A DNA stretch of 64,000 nucleotides from Cupriavidus lacunae (GCF_003353055.1 NZ_QKWJ01000035.1:707-64706); one strand, 5' to 3'; counted from the first letter of the stretch, positions 1 to 9,205 are shown. A program made the numbers and translations. Notes: generated by a model from the sequence alone, not told the origin.

Positions 1-1
1 C

Positions 2-1045
2 TGGGAGCTGGACCTGTGGGGCCGCATCCGGCGCCAGGCCGAGGCCGCCGAAGCCGGTGTGTGGAATGCCGAGTACGTGCGCCGCGGCGTGGTGCTGTCG
101 CTGGCGGCATCGGTGGTGCAGGGCTATGCGACGCTGCGCGGGCTGGATGCGCAGCTGGAGATCGCACAGCAGACACTGGCGTCGCGCGCCAAGGGGCTGG
201 ATATCTTCCGCCAGCGCTACGAGGGCGGGGTGATCTCGCAGGTGGAGCTGTCGCAGGCGGAAAACGACTACTTCTCGACCGAGGCCGCGATCCCGCCGCT
301 GCGCACAGCCATCGCCCAGACCGAGAACGCGCTGTCGGTGCTGCTGGGGCGCGAGCCCGGCCCGATCGAGCGCGGCAAGACGGTGCATGAACTGCTGCCG
401 CCGCCGGCGGGCGCGGACTTGCCGGCCGCGCTGCTGTCGCGGCGCCCGGACGTGCTGCAGGCCGAGCAGTCCGCCATCGCCGCCAATGCGCAGCTGGGCG
501 CCGCGCAGGCGCTGTACCTGCCGGCGGTGAACCTGAGCGGGCTGTTCGGCGCCATCGCCAGCACGCCTGGCGCGCTGTGGCACAGCGCCTCGCAGGTGTG
601 GAGCGTCGGCGCCGGGCTGACCCAGCCGATCTTCCAGGGCGGCGCCATCCGCGGCCAGGTGCAGACCGCGTCGGCCCAGCGCCAGCAGGCCATGCTGGCC
701 TACCAGGGCACGGTGCTGGCGGCGCTGGCCGACGTCAACAGTGCGCTCGCCAACAGCATCGAGACCCGCAACCGGCTGGTCAGCCTGCGCCAGCAGGAGA
801 AGAGCCTGGTGGTCTATGCCGACCAGTCCGGCGCGCGCTACGAAGGGGGTTATTCCAGCTACCTGGAAGTGACCACCGCGCAGGAGAAACTGTTTGACGC
901 GCAACTGGCGGCGGTACAGGGGCAGGTGGACGTGCTGACCGGCGCCGCGGCGCTATACAAGTCGCTTGGCGGCGGCTGGCCGGCGGTGCCGCAGGATGTA
1001 AGAGAGGCAGGGATGCAGGGGGATGCGAAGGTGTTGAGGCGATAG
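2..1045 (+). CDS. NodT/OprM-family outer-membrane efflux protein (5' end missing)
   Basis: This is the C-terminal part of an RND-type efflux outer-membrane factor, the trimeric channel-tunnel that carries substrates across the outer membrane for a three-part pump. The reading frame is open from base 2 and begins with WELDLWGRIRRQAEAA, a stretch typical of the helical barrel region of NodT/OprM proteins. The family's second half follows, with ALLSRRPDVLQAEQ and the repeated helix motif ending in GARYEGGYSSYLEV. About 347 residues are present, so roughly the first 100-150, including any lipobox, lie outside the window. The pump and adaptor genes would be expected upstream. It is followed by a hairpin and then by convergent genes. 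Confidence 0.9.
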   Translation, partial: WELDLWGRIRRQAEAAEAGVWNAEYVRRGVVLSLAASVVQGYATLRGLDAQLEIAQQTLASRAKGLDIFRQRYEGGVISQVELSQAENDYFSTEAAIPPLRTAIAQTENALSVLLGREPGPIERGKTVHELLPPPAGADLPAALLSRRPDVLQAEQSAIAANAQLGAAQALYLPAVNLSGLFGAIASTPGALWHSASQVWSVGAGLTQPIFQGGAIRGQVQTASAQRQQAMLAYQGTVLAALADVNSALANSIETRNRLVSLRQQEKSLVVYADQSGARYEGGYSSYLEVTTAQEKLFDAQLAAVQGQVDVLTGAAALYKSLGGGWPAVPQDVREAGMQGDAKVLRR

Positions 1046-1049
1046 CGGG

Positions 1050-1071
1050 GCGGCTGGCGCTTGCCAGCCGC
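1050..1071 (+). terminator. Hairpin between convergent genes
   Basis: A 9-bp perfect stem (GCGGCTGGC / GCCAGCCGC) with a GCTT loop lies just after the efflux gene stop and just before the end of the convergent MATE gene. There is no T-run on either side, so intrinsic termination is only likely. Confidence 0.45.
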
Positions 1072-1078
1072 ATTGCCA

Positions 1079-2437
1079 CTACCGTGCCGACCATTCCCCT
1101 TGCCGCACGCCCAGCGCCGTGACCACGCCATAGGCCGTGATCCCCAGCGCCACGCCCAGGAAATGTCCGTCCAGGCCCATCCCGAACACATTGGCCAGCA
1201 GCCAGCCGCCACCCACGGCCAGCGCAATCCGGCACAGGCCCGCGGCCGCCGGCCAGCGCATGCGGCCAGCGCCCATCGAGGCGAAGTACAGCGCCATCCC
1301 CAGCCCGAAGCCGCCGAACGCCGGCCCCACCCATGACAGCGCACGTGCGGCGATGGCGATGACTTCGGCGTCTTGGGTGAACAGGCTGGCAAAGCGCACC
1401 GGCGCCATGCCCACCGCGGCGCCTGCGCTGCCGGCGATGACCAGTGCCAGGAACGCGCCCACCCATGCGGTGCGCCGTGCGGTGTGCCAGTCGCCCGCGC
1501 CCACGGCGCCGCCGACCAGCGCGGTCAGGGCCGAGCCCACGCCGAAGGCCAGCGGGATCATCAGGAATTCCAGTCGCGCCGAGATGCCATAGGCGGCCAC
1601 CGCCGCCGTGCCATGGTGGCGCAGTTGCGCGGTAACCAGGATGGTGGTCAGGTTGGCCACCGAGGCCAGCGCGCACGCCACCAGCCCGACCGACAGGATG
1701 CGCGCGAACAGCGCCCACGACGGCCGCACCCGCAGCATCGGCACGAAGCCCGCGCCGCCGCGTGCCACCACGATTGCCATCGCCAGCGCGGCGGCCCACG
1801 ACACCGCCGCCAGCGCGACGCCGATACCGGCCAGGCCCATGCCGGCGGGCTCGGCCAGCAGCCACGACAGCACCGGGAAAGCGATCCACATCAGCGCCAG
1901 TACGCGCGCGGCCAGTGCATGGCGGCCACCGCCGCGCAACACCGACGCGAGCGTGTTGGCCAGCCAGGCCGGGACCGCCCCCGCGCCGAACAGCCAGATC
2001 GCATAGCTGGCGGCCGCGTCGGCCGCGGTGGCGCCGGCCACCGCGCCCAGCACGGGGCGCGGAAAGCCGGCCAGCACCACGGCAAAGGCCAGCCCGGCGG
2101 TCACAGCGATCAACAGCGCGTGCACGACCAGCGACGACGCTTCCTCACGCTTGTTGGCGCCGAGCGCGCGGGCGATGGCCGCGACCACGCCGCCGCCCAT
2201 GGCCCCCGCCGACATCTGCTGCAGCAGTAGCGCAAATGGCAGGACCACGGCCCAGCCGGCCAGCGCCGCCGTGCCCTGGCGTGCGGCCAGCCAGGTTTCG
2301 ATCAACTGGGCCACGGCCTGCAGCACGGCGATCAGCGCGGTCGGCCCGGCCAGCCTGCCGATGCGGCGGGCGAGCTCGGTGGCCGGTACCGCGTCGGCGG
2401 GCATGGCGTCCGCGGGCAATGCACGCGCGTCAGTCAT
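1079..2437 (-). CDS. MATE-family multidrug efflux transporter
   Basis: An inner-membrane cation-coupled drug antiporter of about 452 residues, the usual MATE length. Around twelve hydrophobic segments run through the protein in two related halves; the first contains the GTAALAGWAVVLPF segment and the second the HHGTAAVAAYGISARLEF segment, which fit the repeated MatE domain. The ATG at 2437 was chosen because it overlaps the stop of the upstream HxlR regulator by 8 bases (ATGACTGA), which implies translational coupling. An in-frame start 13 codons further upstream lies inside the regulator and is less likely. The regulator-pump arrangement suggests the HxlR protein controls expression. The substrate cannot be told. 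Confidence 0.88.
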   Translation of the reverse strand: MTDARALPADAMPADAVPATELARRIGRLAGPTALIAVLQAVAQLIETWLAARQGTAALAGWAVVLPFALLLQQMSAGAMGGGVVAAIARALGANKREEASSLVVHALLIAVTAGLAFAVVLAGFPRPVLGAVAGATAADAAASYAIWLFGAGAVPAWLANTLASVLRGGGRHALAARVLALMWIAFPVLSWLLAEPAGMGLAGIGVALAAVSWAAALAMAIVVARGGAGFVPMLRVRPSWALFARILSVGLVACALASVANLTTILVTAQLRHHGTAAVAAYGISARLEFLMIPLAFGVGSALTALVGGAVGAGDWHTARRTAWVGAFLALVIAGSAGAAVGMAPVRFASLFTQDAEVIAIAARALSWVGPAFGGFGLGMALYFASMGAGRMRWPAAAGLCRIALAVGGGWLLANVFGMGLDGHFLGVALGITAYGVVTALGVRQGEWSAR

Positions 2438-2945
2438 GGCGGGTCTCCCCTTGCTCGCCAACGGTTTCCGCGTCACCGAAGCGCCGCTGCAGGAAACGGC
2501 CCGCGCCCGGGCCGGGCAAGACGCGCACGTCGTCCAGCGTGATCGCGCTGCCGTCGGCGCGCGTCAGGGCGGGCTCAGTGATCTCCGTGCCGGTGCGGCG
2601 GTCCAGCAGCAGCGTCAGCGGACCCTTTTCATCGATCATCCAGCGGTCGGCCCAGGCCTTGAGCGCCACATAGGCCGGAAAGAAGTCGCGGCCCTTGTCG
2701 GTTAACTGGTAGACGTGGCGAGCGCTGCCCTCGGGCGTGACGCGTGCCAGCAGCCCGTGCGCCACCAGCGTTTTCAGGCGCGCGCTGAGGATGTTGGGAG
2801 CGATGCCGAGGTTGCGCTCGAACTCATCGAAGCGCGTGCTGCCGTAGAAGGCCTCGCGCAGCACAAGGATGGCCCAGCGTTCCCCCAGCACGGCCATCGA
2901 ACGCGCGACGGGGCAGGGCATCGAGGTGAAATCGGTAGGGGGCAT
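2430..2945 (-). CDS. HxlR-family transcriptional regulator
   Basis: A small winged-helix repressor/activator of the HxlR type (171 residues). The core runs from CPVARSMAVLGERWAILVLR through RFDEFERNLGIAPNILSARL, followed by the wing and the GRDFFPAYVALKAWADRW helix, all diagnostic of the family. The ATG at 2945 is preferred to an in-frame TTG at 2984, because the TTG falls inside a perfect palindrome that looks like the operator. The MATE pump follows with an 8-base overlap, so the two form one transcript. HxlR proteins usually autoregulate and answer small electrophiles or drugs; the inducer here is unknown. Confidence 0.88.
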   Translation of the reverse strand: MPPTDFTSMPCPVARSMAVLGERWAILVLREAFYGSTRFDEFERNLGIAPNILSARLKTLVAHGLLARVTPEGSARHVYQLTDKGRDFFPAYVALKAWADRWMIDEKGPLTLLLDRRTGTEITEPALTRADGSAITLDDVRVLPGPGAGRFLQRRFGDAETVGEQGETRHD

Positions 2946-2970
2946 GGTCTGCGCCGGTCTGGTCTGCTTG

Positions 2971-2985
2971 CTTGCAAAATGCAAG
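2971..2985 (-). promoter_or_regulatory. Probable HxlR operator palindrome
   Basis: CTTGCAAAATGCAAG has perfect 6-base arms and lies 26 bases upstream of the regulator ATG. A second CTTGCAAA half-site begins near 3001, spaced about three helical turns away. Position and symmetry suit an autoregulatory HxlR site. Binding is inferred. Confidence 0.5.
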
Positions 2986-3076
2986 TTTTCTGAAGGATAG
3001 CTTGCAAATCGAAAGTTCGCCGCTGGCTTTCGACCCCGGCAGCCGAAAACGTTCGTTCATCGGCCAGCGGTGCCGG

Positions 3077-3991
3077 CTACGCCACCCCGTCGCGGAACAC
3101 CTCGAGCTTGCCCAGTTCCTCGCGCAGGAAGCCGATCAGCGCCCGCGTGGCCATCGACGGATGCAGGTTGGGCGTGGTGATGATGAAGAGCTTGTTGCCG
3201 AGCCCTTCCGGGCGCCAGTCCGGCAGCACCGGCATCATCTGGCCGGCGCGCACTTCCTCCCAGCCGATATAGACCGGCAGCATGCCGATACCATGCCCTT
3301 CACGCACGGCGCGCGCCAGGAACAGGAAGTGTTCGGACTGCAGCGTGGGCGTCAGCGCCACGTTCACGCGCTGGCCGTCGCGGTAGAGCGACAGCGGAAA
3401 CTGCCGCGGTGGGTAGGGCGGGCACAGGAAGTTGCAGCCGGTCAGGTCCGCTGGCACGTGTACCGGCGGGATGCATGAGAGGTACTCCGGCGATGCGTAC
3501 AGTTGCCAGCGGATATCGCAGATTTCACGCGCCACATGGTCCAGCGGCGGCGCCGAGGTGACCTTCAGCGCCACATCGATCTCGGCCGCGATCAGGTCGT
3601 TGACGCGGTTGGCAAAGAACACGCGCAGCGTGATGCCGGGGTGCTTCTGCGCGAACTGCAGCAGCAGCGGCGCGATATAGGCATCGCCCAGCCCGGTGGG
3701 CACGCTCACGCGCACATGGCCGCGCAGGGTCTGGCCCAGGCTGTCGATCTCGGCCTGCGCCGAGGCCACTTCCTGCAGGATGCGCACGCCGTGCTGGTAC
3801 AGGGCGTGGCCGGGCTCGGTCAGTTCCAGCCGGCGCGTGGTCCGGCGCAACAGTTGGGCGCCGGCCTGGTGCTCGAGCTCGCGCAACTGGCGGCTGACCT
3901 GCGAGCGCGTCACGCCGCGGCGCCGCCCGGCTTCGGCCAGGTTGCCCGCGTCGACGATGTCGACGAAGGCCTGGATCAGGTTGAGGTCCAT
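3077..3991 (-). CDS. LysR-family transcriptional regulator
   Basis: A 304-residue LysR-type regulator. The N-terminal HTH is clear: MDLNLIQAFVDIVDAGNLAEAG, then RRGVTRSQVSRQLRELEHQAG. A substrate-binding domain follows (GHVRVSVPTGLGDAYIAPLL onwards) and ends with the conserved HPSMATRALIGFL segment. The reading frame stays open far upstream because of GC bias, but similarity begins at the ATG at 3991, so that start was used. It is transcribed divergently from the acyl-CoA ligase and Bug genes, the usual arrangement for a LysR protein and its target. An inverted repeat lies between them. Confidence 0.93.
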   Translation of the reverse strand: MDLNLIQAFVDIVDAGNLAEAGRRRGVTRSQVSRQLRELEHQAGAQLLRRTTRRLELTEPGHALYQHGVRILQEVASAQAEIDSLGQTLRGHVRVSVPTGLGDAYIAPLLLQFAQKHPGITLRVFFANRVNDLIAAEIDVALKVTSAPPLDHVAREICDIRWQLYASPEYLSCIPPVHVPADLTGCNFLCPPYPPRQFPLSLYRDGQRVNVALTPTLQSEHFLFLARAVREGHGIGMLPVYIGWEEVRAGQMMPVLPDWRPEGLGNKLFIITTPNLHPSMATRALIGFLREELGKLEVFRDGVA

Positions 3992-4042
3992 CGGGGATTG
4001 CCTGCAGGATTGTCGCGTCTGGTGCAACATTGTGATTCCGAT

Positions 4043-4062
4043 GTGCATGATTGTCGATGCAC
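4043..4062. promoter_or_regulatory. Inverted repeat in the LysR / acyl-CoA ligase intergenic region
   Basis: GTGCAT and ATGCAC arms separated by 8 bases sit between the divergent LysR gene and acyl-CoA ligase gene. This fits the partly palindromic recognition site usual for LysR regulators. Binding itself is inferred. Confidence 0.5.
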
Positions 4063-4117
4063 GGTTACGTCGATACAGTGGTCGGCTGACAGAATGGATC
4101 GCAACAGGAGACAACGG

Positions 4118-5611
4118 ATGGCCACGGACCTCTGGTTTGAAGACATGCACCGCGGCGGCGATGAACTGCTGGCGCGCGGCGCCCGGCTGGCTGGCGGCCT
4201 GCGCGCGCTGGGCGTGCAGGAGGGCGACGTGGTCGCGGTGCTGCTGCGCAACGATCCGGCTTATGCCGACGTGGTCCATGCCTGCCGCACCGCCGGCTGC
4301 TATTACTGCCCGATCAACTGGCACTTCACCGCCGAGGAGGTGCGCTTCCTGCTGACCGACAGCGGCGCGAAGGTGCTGCTGGTGCAGGCCGACCTGCTGC
4401 CCGCGGTGCGCGAAGCCATGCCGGCCGGCATGGCGGTGCTGTCGGTGGGCGGCCCCGCCGACGGCGCCATCGAATATGAAAGCTGGCTGGCCCGCCAGTC
4501 CGCCTATGACGGCCCGCGCGTGGCGCCGCGCGGCCATATGGCCTATACCTCCGGCACTACCGGCCGGCCCAAGGGCGTGGTGCGCGAGGCGGTGCCGCTG
4601 GACCAGCTCGAGGCGCAGCTGCCGCGCATTCGCTCCTTGATACGGCAGGCCTACGGCCTCGAGCCGGGCTGCCGCGCGCTGATGTCGGCGCCGCTGTACC
4701 ACAGCGCGCCGGGCTCGTTTATCCAGAGTGCGTTGCAGATGGCCGAACGCCTGGTGATCACGCCGCGCTTTGACGCCGAGCAGGTACTGGCGCTGGTGGA
4801 GAAGCATCGCATCGACGTGCTCTACCTGGTGCCGATCATGTACGTGCGCCTGCTCAAGCTGCCGCCCGAGGTGCGCGCGAAGTACGACCTGTCTTCGATC
4901 CGCTTTGTCGCCTCGACCGGCTCGCCGTGCTCGCCCGACGTCAAGCGCGCGATGCTGGAATGGCTGGGGCCGGTGATCCATGAAACCTACGCCTCCAGCG
5001 AAGCCGGCATGATCACCGTGGCCACCCCGGCCGACGCCGCCGCGCGCCCCGGCACCGCCGGCAGGCCGGTCGATGACGCGCAGCTGCGCATCCTCGATGA
5101 GAACGGCCGCGAGTGCGCGCCGGGCGAGATCGGCCTGGTCTACGTGCGCCAGCCGGCTTACCCCGACTTCAGCTACCGAAACAATGACGCCGCGCGCGCC
5201 GCCATCGACCGCGACGGGCTGGTGACGCTGGGCGACATGGGCTATGTCGATGCCGACGGCTACCTGTTTATCTGCGACCGCGCCTCGGACATGGTGATCT
5301 CCGGCGGCGTCAACATCTATCCGGCCGAGATCGAGCACGAGCTGGTGCGCTACCCCGGCGTGGCCGACTGCGTGGTGTTCGGCATCCCCGACGACGAATA
5401 CGGCGAGCGCCTGCTGGCCATGGTGCAGCCGATGCCGGGCGTGGAGATCCGCGAGGCCGAGGTGATCGACTGGCTGCGCCAGCGGCTGTCGGGCTTCAAG
5501 GTGCCGCGCAGCATCGTGATCGAGGCGCAGCTGCCGCGCGATGAAACCGGCAAGCTCGCCAAGCGCCGGCTGCGCGACCGCTACTGGGAAGGCCGCCAGC
5601 GCCGCGTCTGA
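4118..5611 (+). CDS. Acyl-CoA synthetase / AMP-dependent ligase
   Basis: An ANL-superfamily enzyme that activates a carboxylic acid through an acyl-adenylate to its CoA thioester (497 residues, a normal length). The P-loop motif YTSGTTGRPKG is at residues 143-153, ETYASSEAGM is the A5-like motif, and RASDMVISGGVNIYPAEIE is the hinge region. The catalytic lysine is near the C-terminus in DETGKLAKRRL. The ATG at 4118 was chosen over one at 4094 because AGGAG lies 7 bases before it. It is divergent from a LysR gene and followed 64 bases later by a Bug-type receptor, suggesting uptake and activation of an organic acid. The substrate is unknown. Confidence 0.9.
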   Translation: MATDLWFEDMHRGGDELLARGARLAGGLRALGVQEGDVVAVLLRNDPAYADVVHACRTAGCYYCPINWHFTAEEVRFLLTDSGAKVLLVQADLLPAVREAMPAGMAVLSVGGPADGAIEYESWLARQSAYDGPRVAPRGHMAYTSGTTGRPKGVVREAVPLDQLEAQLPRIRSLIRQAYGLEPGCRALMSAPLYHSAPGSFIQSALQMAERLVITPRFDAEQVLALVEKHRIDVLYLVPIMYVRLLKLPPEVRAKYDLSSIRFVASTGSPCSPDVKRAMLEWLGPVIHETYASSEAGMITVATPADAAARPGTAGRPVDDAQLRILDENGRECAPGEIGLVYVRQPAYPDFSYRNNDAARAAIDRDGLVTLGDMGYVDADGYLFICDRASDMVISGGVNIYPAEIEHELVRYPGVADCVVFGIPDDEYGERLLAMVQPMPGVEIREAEVIDWLRQRLSGFKVPRSIVIEAQLPRDETGKLAKRRLRDRYWEGRQRRV

Positions 5612-5675
5612 GTGCCGCGTCTGGGTGCCGACGGGCCTGCATGGATCACGACCGATAACAACAGGAGGAGACGCG

Positions 5676-6674
5676 ATGCAGAACAAACCGACCGGACGGC
5701 GCGCCTGGCTCGCCGCGATGGCAGCCGGCGCGGGATGCGCACTAGCCTTGTGGGGCGGGGCCCCGCAGGCCGCCTATCCCGACCACCCGATCAAGCTGGT
5801 GGTGCCCTACACACCCGGCGGCTCGACCGACCAGTTCGGCCGCGCGCTGGCCGACGGCATGTCGCGCCAGCTGGGCCAGACCGTGGTGGTGGAAAACCGC
5901 CCCGGCGCGGCCACCATGATCGGCACCACCAGCGTGGCGCGCGCGCCGGCGGATGGCTACACCGTGGTGCTGGCCACCAACGGCAGCATGGTGCTCAACC
6001 CGATGCTGTACAGGAAGATCAACTACGATCCGCCCAAGGATTTCCGGATCTTCAGCATCGGCGCCGAGGTGCCGCTGGTGGTGGTGACCAACACCAAGGT
6101 GCCGGCCAGCAATATCCGCGAGTTCGCGGCCTACGCCAGGGCGGCAGGGGGCAAGCTCAACTATGGCTCGGTTGGCCTGGGCAACGCGCTGCAACTGGCG
6201 ACGGAAATGCTGAAGACTGAGCTCGGCATCAGCGTCACCCACGTGCCCTACAACGGCAGCGCTCCGGCGCTGTCGGCGCTGCTGGCCAACGACGTACAGC
6301 TGATGGTCGATGTGGTCAGCACCTCGCTGCCGCATATCAAGGCGGGCAAGCTCAAGGCCCTGGCGGTCACCGGCCGTACCCGGCTGGAAGTGCTGCCCAA
6401 CGTGCCGACCGTGGCCGAAAGCGGCTATCCCAACTTCCAGGCCGCCACCTGGTTCGGCCTGGCCGTGCCCGCACAAACGCCGCCCGACGTGGTGGCCAGG
6501 CTGCAGGCCGCCGCCGCCCACGTCCAGAAGGATGCGCAATTCCGCACCACCTTCAGCGCGCTGGGGCTGGTGGTGCAGCCGCCGCGCACGCAGGCCGAGA
6601 TCGACCGCTATGTCGAGGCCGACCGGGAGCATTGGGGCAAGGTGATCAAGGCCAATAACATCTCGCTGGACTGA
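5676..6674 (+). CDS. Bug-family tripartite tricarboxylate receptor
   Basis: A periplasmic solute-binding protein of the Bug/TctC family (332 residues). A Tat-like or Sec signal is visible at the start: TGRRAWLAAMAAGAGCALALW, ending near PQAAYP. The mature protein opens with the family signature YPDHPIKLVVPYTPGGSTDQFGR, followed by NYGSVGLGNA and GLAVPAQTPPDVV. AGGAGGA precedes the start. No TctA/TctB membrane genes are adjacent, as is common for the many orphan Bug proteins of Burkholderiales, which may work with a shared permease or as sensors. It probably serves the same substrate as the acyl-CoA ligase in front. Confidence 0.92.
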   Translation: MQNKPTGRRAWLAAMAAGAGCALALWGGAPQAAYPDHPIKLVVPYTPGGSTDQFGRALADGMSRQLGQTVVVENRPGAATMIGTTSVARAPADGYTVVLATNGSMVLNPMLYRKINYDPPKDFRIFSIGAEVPLVVVTNTKVPASNIREFAAYARAAGGKLNYGSVGLGNALQLATEMLKTELGISVTHVPYNGSAPALSALLANDVQLMVDVVSTSLPHIKAGKLKALAVTGRTRLEVLPNVPTVAESGYPNFQAATWFGLAVPAQTPPDVVARLQAAAAHVQKDAQFRTTFSALGLVVQPPRTQAEIDRYVEADREHWGKVIKANNISLD

Positions 6675-6772
6675 GTCCAGGGTTTGGTGCGATGGCGATG
6701 GGCGTATAGTTCGAAGTCATCCCGGCGGACGCTGCGCCCCGCGTCGCGCCGGACCTACGCCACACGCCTGTC

Positions 6773-8263
6773 ATGACCGATCGCGAACCCAACGATCCCA
6801 AGCCTCCCGTTTCTTCTTCCGCCGATCCGGGCGCGAGCCCGGACCCCCAGGCGCGGCCCGACGCCGGCTCGCCGCCTCCCGATCCTCGCCTGCTGAACCA
6901 GCTCAGCCGCCACGCGCGCCTGGCGGCCTGGCGCAAGTCGCGCCAGGCCGGGCGCATCTCGCGCACCACCATGCGCTATGCGGTGTTCATGTTCGGCGCG
7001 GGCTGCGTCGGGCTGTTCTCGCTGATATTTGCGTGGATCGCCGAAGTGGCGCTGCGCTGGAACCATCACCTGACCCAGGCCACGCCGTGGCTGGCCTTTG
7101 TGATGCTGCCGTTCGGGCTGGCCGCGCTGCGCTGGCTGACGATCCGGCTGGCGCCGCAGGCGCGCGGCAGCGGCATCCCGCAGGTGATCGCGGCGGTCAC
7201 GCTGCCGCCGTCGGGCCCGGCGCAGACGATGCTGGTGTCGTTCCGCCAGTCGATGTGGAAGGTGGTACTGACCGCCGCGGCGCTGCTGGCCGGCGCCTCG
7301 GTCGGGCGCGAGGGGCCGTCGGTGCAAGTGGGCGCGGCGGCCATGCTGGCCTGGGGCCGCTGGTGCCAGGAGAAGCTGCGCTTTCGCATCGGCTTCCACC
7401 CCAATGCGCTGATCGCCGCGGGCGCGGCCGGTGGCCTGGCGGCGGCGTTCAACACGCCGCTGGCCGGGGTGGTGTTCGCCATTGAAGAACTGGGCCGGGG
7501 CACCGCGGTGCGCTGGGACCGGCTGGTGCTGTCGGGCGTGCTGACCGCCGGTTTCCTGTCGCTGGCGGTGCTGGGCAACAACCCGTATTTCGTGGTCAAG
7601 GTGCCGATGCTGGCGCTGCATGACGCCTGGGGCCCGGTGCTGCTGTGCGCGGTCGTCACCGGCGTGCTGGGGGGCCTGTTCGCCAAGGCGCTCAAGGGTG
7701 GCGTGCCGGCGCTGCTGCCCGCGCCATGGCGCGGCTGGCCGGTGCGGCATCCGGTGTGGGTGGCGTTCGGCTGCGGGCTGGTGGTGGCCATCATCGGCTG
7801 GGCTACCGCGGGCGCGACCTTCGGCACCGGCTATGAGCAGGCCGCGGCGCTGATCAACGGCGAATCGCATGCCACGCTGTGGTTCGGCATCGCCAAGCTG
7901 GTGGCGACGGTGGTCTCGTACTTCGCCGGCATCCCGGGCGGCATCTTCACGCCGGCGCTGGCGATCGGCGCGGGTATCGGCGAAAACGTCGCGCACTTCG
8001 TCACCGGCATGGCCGAGCCGCGCGTGCTGGCGCTGGTGTCGATGGCGGCGTTCCTGGCCGCGGCCACGCAGGCGCCGATCACCGCCAGCGTGATCGTGAT
8101 GGAGATGACGCGCACGCAGGACCTGACGGTCTTCCTGCTGGCGGCGTCGCTGCTGGCGTCGTTCATCTCGCGGCAGTTCTCGCCGCACCCGTTCTACCAC
8201 CAGGTTGGTCACGCGTTCCGGCGCGAGGCGCTGGCGCTGGTACGCCAGGCGCCGGCCGGCTGA
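6773..8263 (+). CDS. ClC-family chloride channel / H+ antiporter
   Basis: A 496-residue inner-membrane ClC protein. All three selectivity-filter signatures are present: GSGIPQV, GREGPSVQ (with the gating glutamate) and GGIFTPALAIGA. FNTPLAGVVFAIEE is also typical. About 55 residues at the N-terminus are polar and rich in proline, serine and aspartate and lie in the cytoplasm before the first helix. No C-terminal CBS domains are present. It stands alone, downstream of the Bug gene. Chloride/proton exchange is the family role. Confidence 0.93.
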   Translation: MTDREPNDPKPPVSSSADPGASPDPQARPDAGSPPPDPRLLNQLSRHARLAAWRKSRQAGRISRTTMRYAVFMFGAGCVGLFSLIFAWIAEVALRWNHHLTQATPWLAFVMLPFGLAALRWLTIRLAPQARGSGIPQVIAAVTLPPSGPAQTMLVSFRQSMWKVVLTAAALLAGASVGREGPSVQVGAAAMLAWGRWCQEKLRFRIGFHPNALIAAGAAGGLAAAFNTPLAGVVFAIEELGRGTAVRWDRLVLSGVLTAGFLSLAVLGNNPYFVVKVPMLALHDAWGPVLLCAVVTGVLGGLFAKALKGGVPALLPAPWRGWPVRHPVWVAFGCGLVVAIIGWATAGATFGTGYEQAAALINGESHATLWFGIAKLVATVVSYFAGIPGGIFTPALAIGAGIGENVAHFVTGMAEPRVLALVSMAAFLAAATQAPITASVIVMEMTRTQDLTVFLLAASLLASFISRQFSPHPFYHQVGHAFRREALALVRQAPAG

Positions 8264-8431
8264 TCAAGGCGCGGGCCGTAAGTGCCTGCGCCGCCGGGGC
8301 CATGGGGTAAGCTACCGCTCGCCCCTTGCCGGCGCGGCTGACAGTGATCTTTTCGTCACGGGTTGCACGCTGCGCAGGAACAACCCGGCCGGGGCGGGCT
8401 CCAACCCGGAGCCGTTCAACAGGAGTCCGAT

Positions 8432-9160
8432 TTGAAATTCCCCGTTGCCGGGCTGGCGCTTGCCGGCCTGCTGGGCGCCGCCGGCGCCATTGCCGCCCCT
8501 GCCTCCGCCCCTGCCGCCGGGCCGGCGGCCCCTGCACCGGCCAAGGCCCAGGCCGAAAACAGCGCGCTGTCGCCGCTGCTGGCCGTGCTGGAAATCGGCA
8601 ATCCGCTGCCGGCCTTGCCTGACTGCGCCGACAAGCGCACGCCCGATGGCCGCGACGTCACCGGATTCTGTGTCGAACTGAAGGGCGATGGCCTGATGCG
8701 CCAGGTGGGCGTGCCGCGCGCCCAGCGCCCGGCCTTCATGGATGGCCCCTTTGTGCTGGCCTTTGTCGACCGCAACGCGCTGGTCGGCCTGGTGGTGCCG
8801 ACCGCGGGCGCCAACTCGCAGCAGGCCGCGGCCGACAGCGTCAGCGCGCTGTACGGCAAGCCGTTCCGGCAGGAACAGGTCGACATGCCCGACAAGGCTG
8901 GCAAGAGCGTCAAGACCCTGCATGCCGGCTGGATGCACAAGCCGCTGACGGTGGAGCTGTACGCGATGCCCGAAGACCCCAACACCGGCACCGTCGAAAT
9001 GCTGCTGCCGCAGGCGCGCACGCTGATGGCGGACAAGGATGCCGAGGTGGACAAGCAGCTCAACCCGGCCTCGGCGCCCGCGGCCAAGGGCGGCAAGGCC
9101 GCCGCCGCCAAGCCGGCGCCGAAGCCTGCGGCCAAGCCTGAGAAGCCCGGCAACTGGTAA
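8432..9160 (+). CDS. Secreted protein of unknown function, Ala/Lys/Pro-rich tail
   Basis: A 242-residue protein that I do not recognise. The likely start is TTG at 8432, placed 6-8 bases after an AGGAG; it gives a clean signal peptide (KFPVAGLALAGLLGAAGAIAA) and a start there explains why an ATG further upstream lacks a ribosome site. The mature part has a globular middle with two cysteines (LPDCADKRT, TGFCVEL) and ends in a low-complexity Ala/Lys/Pro tail of about 35 residues. It is probably periplasmic. A terminator hairpin follows. Confidence 0.7.
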   Translation: MKFPVAGLALAGLLGAAGAIAAPASAPAAGPAAPAPAKAQAENSALSPLLAVLEIGNPLPALPDCADKRTPDGRDVTGFCVELKGDGLMRQVGVPRAQRPAFMDGPFVLAFVDRNALVGLVVPTAGANSQQAAADSVSALYGKPFRQEQVDMPDKAGKSVKTLHAGWMHKPLTVELYAMPEDPNTGTVEMLLPQARTLMADKDAEVDKQLNPASAPAAKGGKAAAAKPAPKPAAKPEKPGNW

Positions 9161-9168
9161 CACCGGCA

Positions 9169-9194
9169 GCAGGCGGCCAGCCGCCTGCTTTCTC
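9169..9194 (+). terminator. Rho-independent terminator
   Basis: A 9-bp stem GCAGGCGGC / GCCGCCTGC is followed by TTTCT, directly after the secreted-protein gene and before the convergent DapB-like gene. Confidence 0.6.
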
Positions 9195-9205
9195 CGCTCG
9201 CGGCC

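Noticed and set aside
2946-2984. A longer HxlR start (TTG at 2984)
   Set aside because: It falls inside the operator-like palindrome and adds residues outside the conserved domain.
3077-5686. A single minus-strand open frame of 869 codons
   Set aside because: Only its last 304 codons encode a LysR protein. The rest lies antisense to the acyl-CoA ligase and is low-complexity His/Arg/Gly/Ala sequence caused by GC-rich codon bias.
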